Notes under the pieces: generated by a model | The model's database searches: none | What the model was told of the DNA's origin: nothing | What the model saw: the letters and a program-made list of their open reading frames with translations, nothing else | Shown here: positions 40,924 through 45,868 of the stretch, piece after piece | Numbering within the stretch: the first letter of the stretch is position 1 | Layout of the letters: every line of letters starts with the position of its first letter | Source of the DNA: JBFKAV01 sp041621405 | Lineage (GTDB): Bacteria; Pseudomonadota; Alphaproteobacteria; Rhodobacterales; Rhodobacteraceae | NCBI GenBank assembly: GCA_041621405.1 | Contig: JBFKAV010000008.1 | Span: forward strand, 1 to 45,868 | Direction: 5' to 3' | DNA: 45,868 nucleotides | Position numbers and translations under genes: made by a program

Positions 40924-42702
40924 TCAATCCGGAAGCGCGAAGACGTAGAGCGTGATCGGGTCGTTCGCCGGCAGTTTCACCTCCGGGGTCAGCGATGCCA
41001 GGCGGCCCAGGCCGGATGCGAAATTCGCGGTGATCGCGACGTACTGCTTTCCGCCGGCCATGTAGGTGATCGGGAAGGATTCAAGCGAATTGCTCAGCTT
41101 CCCGCTCGTCCACAGGATCTCGCCGGTCTCGTCGTCGAAGGCCATGAACTTGCGGTCGAGGCTGCCGACGAACACCAGGCCGCCACCTGTCGGCAGCGTC
41201 GAGCTAGTGATCGGCGGACGCTGCCGGTACTGCCACATCTCCGACCGGTCGACCAGGTTGATGGCTCGGACTTGGCCGATGTTGCCGTCGCCGTCGGGTA
41301 CGGGCACGCGATCGTAGGTCTGCCGACCGCCACCGGTGTAGATCTCGCCCGGGTCGAGCGGATTCACTGTGGTGTTCGAGCAGAACTCCACCATTGGCAG
41401 ATAGAGCGCCTGGGTCCGCGGGCTGTAGGCCGTGGCCTGCCAGGCTTTCGCGCCTGGGTCAGCCGGGCAGTTGAACGTGGTCTGTCCGATCACCGGAATC
41501 ACCTCCGGGTTGATCTCCTTCGCACCGGTCGCAGGATCGATCGACAGCACCACGTTTTGCGGCGCGGTCTCGATATGCCACAGCCATTCGCCGGTGACCC
41601 GGTCGAGGGCCTCGATGAAGCCGATCTTGCCGACCGTCACCGACATCTTTCGCTCCTCGCCATCAACCGGCAGATCGATGAGAAGGCGCTCATAGACGTA
41701 GTCGAGGTCAAGCGAGTCGGTCGGCAGATGCTGGAAGTACCACTTGAGCTCGCCGGTGGTCGGATCGATAGCAAGCGTCGAGTTGGTGTAGAGCCCTTCG
41801 TTGGTGACGTTGGGGTCCGCGCTCTTCGGCACCAGCCCGGCCATCTCGATGTTCCAGGGATAGACCTGCCCGACGCCGGCAAAGATCAGGTTCTGCTCGG
41901 GGTCGTAGGACCCGGCGATCCAGGCCGAGGCGCCGTGCCGGCTTTCCAGCGGAACGCCGTTCCAGCTGCGGCCCTCGGGGGTGTCCCCGCGGGCGATAGT
42001 GTGAACGCGCCACAGTTCCTCTCCGGTGTTCACGTCGTGCCCGGTAAAGAAGCAGCCGCCCGGCTGGGCGTTGTGGCACCCGGTCGCGCCCTGGACGACG
42101 ACGCCGTTGGCCACGATCGGTCCGCTGGAAAAGGCAAAGCCGTGCTCGTAGTTGGCGACCTGCTTGTCCCAGATCAATTGCCCGGTCTTGGTATCGAGCG
42201 CGACCAGGTGGGCGTCGCGGGTGGCGATAATCAGCTTGTTGTCGTAGATCGCCTTGTTGCGCTCGCCTCTGGGGTCCACGTCATCGGGCAGCTCGTACTC
42301 GTACTCCCAGATCAGGTCGCCGGAGGCGCCGTCGAGGGCCTGGATCGTGTGATCGGCATTCTGGATGTAGATGATCCCGTCGTGAACCAACGGGGTCTCC
42401 TGCGTCCGCCCCGGCGTCATGGCCCAGGCCCAGGCCAGCCTGAGGTCGCCGACGTTGTCCTTGTTGATCTGGTCGAGCGGGCTGTAGCCCCAGCCGTTGT
42501 AGGTGCGTCGCCACATCAGCCAGTCGCCGTCCGGCGGGTTGAGCAACATATCGTCGGTGACCGGCGAAACCTTGTCGATCGGGCCCTCTTCGGCGACGAC
42601 TTCCGTTGTCGGGGCCTCTTGGGCGACGAGATGCGTTGCAAGAATTCCGGCCGCGAGTGCTGTCGCTGCCAAGAGATGGACTTGTGAATAGCGCATGGTC
42701 AT
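40924..42702 (-). CDS. PQQ-dependent alcohol dehydrogenase (atypical metal site)
   Basis: 592 residues. Signal peptide (about 1-28), then an eight-bladed PQQ beta-propeller: WGYSPLDQINKDNVGDLRLAW, GQLIWDKQVAN, GTGEELWR-like tryptophan dockings and the C-terminal LPTGGGLVFVGSLDRKF. Family: PQQ-dependent methanol/ethanol type, periplasmic, electrons to cytochrome c. Unusual points: no vicinal Cys-Cys; the position of the metal-binding Glu appears to be His210 (GATGCH), that of Asn is Gln279 (GVGQVYPWN), and the region of the catalytic Asp reads L-D332-L-D334. ATG 42702 has GGGAGGAGG upstream. Substrate unknown. Confidence 0.88.
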   Translation of the reverse strand: MTMRYSQVHLLAATALAAGILATHLVAQEAPTTEVVAEEGPIDKVSPVTDDMLLNPPDGDWLMWRRTYNGWGYSPLDQINKDNVGDLRLAWAWAMTPGRTQETPLVHDGIIYIQNADHTIQALDGASGDLIWEYEYELPDDVDPRGERNKAIYDNKLIIATRDAHLVALDTKTGQLIWDKQVANYEHGFAFSSGPIVANGVVVQGATGCHNAQPGGCFFTGHDVNTGEELWRVHTIARGDTPEGRSWNGVPLESRHGASAWIAGSYDPEQNLIFAGVGQVYPWNIEMAGLVPKSADPNVTNEGLYTNSTLAIDPTTGELKWYFQHLPTDSLDLDYVYERLLIDLPVDGEERKMSVTVGKIGFIEALDRVTGEWLWHIETAPQNVVLSIDPATGAKEINPEVIPVIGQTTFNCPADPGAKAWQATAYSPRTQALYLPMVEFCSNTTVNPLDPGEIYTGGGRQTYDRVPVPDGDGNIGQVRAINLVDRSEMWQYRQRPPITSSTLPTGGGLVFVGSLDRKFMAFDDETGEILWTSGKLSNSLESFPITYMAGGKQYVAITANFASGLGRLASLTPEVKLPANDPITLYVFALPD

Positions 42703-42977
42703 AGGGCCTCCTCCCTTCCAGGTTCACCTGGATACCGTGAGGTCGGCCAAGATTCGTCGGGTTCAATGCTTGTAGACTGGCAGTGCAATCGACTTGTGGC
42801 CGATCTCCAGTGACGACCAGGATAGTTGAGATTTGGTGGGGCGTCAAAGTCCGTGCAAGTGTAGGACCGGGCTTTCAAGCATCGCGCAGCGAACGACTGA
42901 CCCCCACCGGCCTCGTCAAATGCTGCACGCGCACGGCGCGCCCGCTTCGGGCGCGATGCCGTCGATCACTGGGCCGC

Positions 42978-43213
42978 TCACGAACGGCCGCTCAAGCCGA
43001 GACTGCCGAAGTGCTCCGCCTGCTCCGCCCACTCCACCGGGAAAGGCTCCAGCACCGGCGCCAATGTCACCACCGGCCACCTCGCCCGTCCAGGATCGCT
43101 TCGACCATGTCCGGCGCCAGCAGCGTCAGCCGCAGGACGCGGGGCATGTAGGAGGGCGCGATCCGTTCGCGGTCGGCAAGTTCGGCGATCGTGGCCAAAG
43201 CCTCCATTCCTGA
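42978..43213 (-). pseudogene. Site-specific recombinase C-terminal remnant
   Basis: On the minus strand a frame reads ATIAELADRERIAPSYMPRVLRLTLLAPDMVEAILDGR, the C-terminal HTH segment common to resolvase-type recombinases of alphaproteobacterial mobile elements. One base shift then continues VVTLAPVLEPFPVEWAEQAEHFGSLG, the usual end of such proteins, stopping at 42978. The N-terminal catalytic part is absent. It marks past mobile DNA between the dehydrogenase operon and the second exporter. Confidence 0.75.
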
Positions 43214-43258
43214 CCAGTACAGCGATCGACCGCTCGGAGCATCAAAGCAGAAGTCCAC

Positions 43259-43813
43259 AATCCCTCCGGCATCAGTCGCGACAGGGCAGGGCCGTCGTTC
43301 GCCGCTGCAAGTCCGAAGGTCCGATCAGCGAAACTGCCAGAAGATACGCCAGCCATGAAGCCCGCAGGTCGCAGGCGCCGCCCGGGAGTCCCCCGTCTCC
43401 GCCTACGGCACGTCGCCGCCCGCATCCACTGCTGCGCGGGCGAGGATTCCGCGGTGCGCGCCGACGGGTCTGTGGTCATGGTCCCCACCCGGGTTACGGG
43501 CGACCTGCACTAGAATTCGAGTGCATTGCGCGAGATGCTGCTGGCAGCCCACCAGACCGTCACGTCTGATCCGACGTCCGTCGCCTGCGGATATCTGACC
43601 CTGATCTGCGAAAAGGGGTGCCCAGGTCGGCACGCCCGAGCACTTGCGATCAATGCGTGGCAGGACCGAGCTTGACGCAACCGGCCTTCGCGGCCCAACT
43701 GGGCCGGCCCCGGAAGGCGGCAGGACGCCGCGGCGCGGACGCATCCCGGCAAGGGCGTAGTGTCGGCCCACCGCAGAGGGGGGCGAGAGGATCAGGCTGG
43801 GACTTTCCTGACC
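43259..43813. other. Gap between recombinase remnant and second exporter
   Basis: 555 bases without a gene I can support on either strand; frames present have no recognisable domain. Possibly decayed mobile DNA plus the exporter promoter. Confidence 0.45.
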
Positions 43814-44554
43814 ATGCATGAAGTGAAAGAAGCGACAGCCGGGCTCACCGTGGAGCACCTGACGTTCGGCTATGGTTCCGAGCCCGTGCTTCACGACCTC
43901 ACGTTTTCGGTCGAGCGGAGCCGCTTCTGCGCGCTGCTCGGGCCGAACGGCGCCGGCAAGACGAGCCTCTTTTCGCTTCTGACGCGCCTGGTGACGACGC
44001 CGAACGGCCGGATCTCCGTAGCAGGGGTCGATCTAGACCGGGCGCCTCGCGAGGCGCTGGCGCGCATGGGGATCGTGTTTCAGCAGATGACCCTCGATCT
44101 CGACCTGTCGGTCCGGCGCAACCTGTCCTACTACGCCGCGCTGCGCGGCCTTTCGGGCCCCGAGGCCGAGCGCCGGATCGGCGCTGCGCTCGAGCGTGTG
44201 GGCCTGACCGAGCGCGCGGCCGTTCGCGCCCGCGATCTCAACGGCGGCCACCGTCGTCGGACCGAGATCGCCCGGGCGCTGCTGCACGGGCCGGAGGTCC
44301 TGCTGCTCGACGAACCGACGGTCGGTCTCGATCCGGCAAGCCGAGCCGGCATCACCGACCATGTCCACGCGCTTTGCGCCGAAGAGGAACTGACGGTTCT
44401 CTGGGCGACCCACTTGGTTGACGAGGTGAGACCCACAGACGACCTGATCGTCCTGCACGGGGGCAGGGTGCTCGCGCACGACACCGCCGCGCGGATCGCA
44501 GGCACCCGCCCGCTCGACGAAGTCTTCCTCGAGATGACGGCGAGCCCGGCATGA
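43814..44554 (+). CDS. ABC exporter ATPase, PQQ-alcohol-dehydrogenase-associated type
   Basis: 246 residues. Walker A GPNGAGKT at 43-50, Q-loop VFQQMTLDLDLSV, Walker B VLLLDEPTVGLD, switch His in ATHLVDEV. The signature reads LNGGHRRRTEIARALL instead of LSGGQ, which is the form seen in the ATPase group associated with PQQ-dependent alcohol oxidation. Start ATG 43814 follows weakly AGGAT; frame to 43760 is not conserved. Overlaps the permease start by ATGA. Confidence 0.9.
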   Translation: MHEVKEATAGLTVEHLTFGYGSEPVLHDLTFSVERSRFCALLGPNGAGKTSLFSLLTRLVTTPNGRISVAGVDLDRAPREALARMGIVFQQMTLDLDLSVRRNLSYYAALRGLSGPEAERRIGAALERVGLTERAAVRARDLNGGHRRRTEIARALLHGPEVLLLDEPTVGLDPASRAGITDHVHALCAEEELTVLWATHLVDEVRPTDDLIVLHGGRVLAHDTAARIAGTRPLDEVFLEMTASPA

Positions 44555-45351
44555 AGGCCTACCTGGTTGCACTGGCCGCCATCGTCGCGCGCGAGGTTCT
44601 GCGCTTCGTCGCCCAGCGTGGCAGGTTCATCGCGGCGCTGGTCCGGCCGCTCGTGTGGCTCCTGGTCTTCGCGGCCGGCTTCCGCTCGGCGCTCGGGCTG
44701 TCGATCATCCCGCCCTACACGACCTACGTGACCTACGAGGTCTACATCGTCCCGGGGCTCTGCGGCATGGTGCAGCTCTTCAACGGCATGCAGTCCTCGC
44801 TGAGCCTGGTCTACGATCGCGAGATGGGCTCGATGCGACTTCTGCTGACCAGCCCGCTTCCGCGCTGGTGGCTTCTGTTCGCGAAGCTCCTCGCCGGCAC
44901 GGCAGTCTCGATCCTGCAGGTCTACGCCTTTCTTGTGATCGCAGCTCTATTCGGCATCGTGATGCCGCCCTTGGGCTACGTGCTGGTCCTGCCGGTTCTC
45001 GTTCTGACCGGGCTCATGCTCGGTGCGCTGGGGCTCGCGCTGTCCTCGGCGATCCGCCAGCTCGAGAACTTCGCCGGAGTGATGAACTTCGTGATCTTTC
45101 CGGCCTTCTTTCTGTCCTCGGCGCTTTATCCGCTGTGGAAGATGGCCGAGAGCTCGACGCTTCTCTACTGGGTTTGCGCCGCCAATCCGTTCACCCATGC
45201 GGTGGAATCGATCCGCTTCTCGCTCCACGGCGAGATCAACGCGGCCTCGCTGGGCTGGAGTGCCCTGGCGCTGGCCGTGTTCCTTGCGCTCGCGATCCTG
45301 GGCTACGATCCGGCACGGGGCCTATCGCGGCGCCGCACGCAGGGGGCCTGA
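44551..45351 (+). CDS. ABC-2-type exporter permease, second copy
   Basis: 266 residues, six hydrophobic segments, ABC2_membrane family: RGRFIAALVRPLVWLLVFAAGF, the YDREMGSMRLLLTSPLPRWWLLFAK cytoplasmic segment, and YWVCAANPFTHAVESIRFSLHG. Partner of the ATPase at 43814. The arrangement is the same as 38141-39981 but the proteins differ, so this is a second, separate exporter rather than a recent duplicate. Confidence 0.9.
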   Translation: MKAYLVALAAIVAREVLRFVAQRGRFIAALVRPLVWLLVFAAGFRSALGLSIIPPYTTYVTYEVYIVPGLCGMVQLFNGMQSSLSLVYDREMGSMRLLLTSPLPRWWLLFAKLLAGTAVSILQVYAFLVIAALFGIVMPPLGYVLVLPVLVLTGLMLGALGLALSSAIRQLENFAGVMNFVIFPAFFLSSALYPLWKMAESSTLLYWVCAANPFTHAVESIRFSLHGEINAASLGWSALALAVFLALAILGYDPARGLSRRRTQGA

Positions 45352-45649
45352 CGGCCGCAGACCCCGCGGGCGACCTCGTCGAGCACCGCCGGCGAGCCCG
45401 TCAGCCGGACGGTGCGGTTCGCGAGGCGCTGCGCCCCGCGCGGCGAAGGGCGACGAAGATCGTCGCTACCGAGCGGCCCTGAAGGAGCCGTGCCGTAAGT
45501 CCATCATCCCGTCCACCAGGTGGGAATCGAGCGAGACGAAGGGCTCGTCCATCAGCAGCAGGTCGGGCTCTGCCGCCAGTGCCCGCGCCAGCGCGAGCCG
45601 CCGCTGCTGGCCGAGGGGAGGCTGGCCCGGGAAATTCTCGTCGAGGCCG
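45352..45649 (-). pseudogene. ABC importer ATPase remnant
   Basis: On the minus strand LDENFPGQPPLGQQRRLALARALAAEPDLLLMDEPFVSLD gives a damaged signature and Walker B of a TauB/NitT-type ATPase; after at least two frame changes RLANRTVRLTGSPAVLDE gives its end. Walker A and the first half are missing. It cannot be functional. It is joined directly to a binding-protein fragment. Confidence 0.8.
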
Positions 45650-45868
45650 TGTCGAGGCCAAGCGCCACCACGGCGTCGAAGACCGAGATCAGATCGGTCA
45701 TCCCGGCGGCCTTCATTCCGGGCATGAAGTGCCAGAAGTTCACGGCGCCGTCGAACTCGCCGTCGAGAGCCGACTTGAAGATCAGGGGCGGCGCCCCGAA
45801 GACCTGTTCGGTCTCCGCCGCGAGGTCCAGCCCGTGCGCCTGCTCGGCATAGGCGCGCGGGATGATCC
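45650..45868 (-). pseudogene. ABC importer binding-protein fragment fused to ATPase remnant (runs off the edge)
   Basis: The minus-strand frame from the right edge reads AAETEQVFGAPPLIFKSALDGEFDGAVNFWHFMPGMKAAGM then DLISVFDAVVALGLD, the second lobe of an NMT1/TauA-like binding protein. At about 45650 it runs into the ATPase remnant in another frame, ending at a stop at 45552. A 9-base direct repeat GTCGAGGCC (45640-45648 and 45651-45659) lies at the joint. The rest is outside the window. Confidence 0.75.

Noticed and set aside
1..45868. CRISPR arrays, rRNA genes, prophage or replication origin
   Set aside because: No regular spacer repeats, rRNA sequence, phage structural genes or origin-type repeats were seen on reading the window.

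Overview
The window is GC-rich DNA with dense, often overlapping genes (many ATGA junctions). Gene content and order point to a member of the Rhodobacteraceae (Alphaproteobacteria): a PuuD-type membrane urate hydroxylase with a c-heme tail, a fused PuuE/UraD protein, a bhcABCD operon and DUF6455 and DUF1467 proteins. No species can be named from the sequence alone.

Layout. (1) 1-6629, plus strand: galactoside and galactose catabolism. It holds the end of an alpha-galactosidase, a sugar SDR dehydrogenase, dgoK, dgoA, an SMP-30 lactonase, a GH42 beta-galactosidase and galM, which is an oxidative De Ley-Doudoroff route lacking only a visible galactonate dehydratase. (2) 6705-13943: urate catabolism, with puuD, a LysR regulator, hiuH, puuE-uraD, allE, allA and a nucleobase permease. 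(3) 14092-19238, minus strand: a PaiB-like gene and bhcDCBA, the beta-hydroxyaspartate cycle that turns two glyoxylate into oxaloacetate. AllA releases glyoxylate, so regions 2 and 3 can be read as one urate-to-oxaloacetate unit. (4) 19579-31247: ordinary chromosome with aspS, two LysR regulators, a hemerythrin-like protein, a GNAT, a response regulator, mce, DUF1467, an EI24/CysZ-like protein, a nitroreductase, a beta-barrel protein, an M48 lipoprotein, two tandem DUF6455 genes and tRNA-Phe.

(5) 31248-45868: an accessory block starting at tRNA-Phe. It contains a UspA protein, a broken IS3-type transposase, a TauT/NitT-type ABC importer, a cytochrome c, a site-2-protease-like membrane protein without protease residues, two small-molecule-binding proteins, two separate ABC-2-type exporters and a PQQ-dependent alcohol dehydrogenase. 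Remnants of a recombinase and of another importer are also present. It reads as a periplasmic quinoprotein oxidation system with its cytochrome and transporters, assembled and partly eroded by mobile DNA. The dehydrogenase differs from classical methanol/ethanol dehydrogenases at several expected metal-ligand positions.

The most interesting points are the physical coupling of ureide breakdown to the beta-hydroxyaspartate cycle, an IclR-like operator in front of bhcA although no bhcR is present, the unusual PQQ dehydrogenase locus with its pseudo-protease, and hairpin repeats placed directly before start codons.
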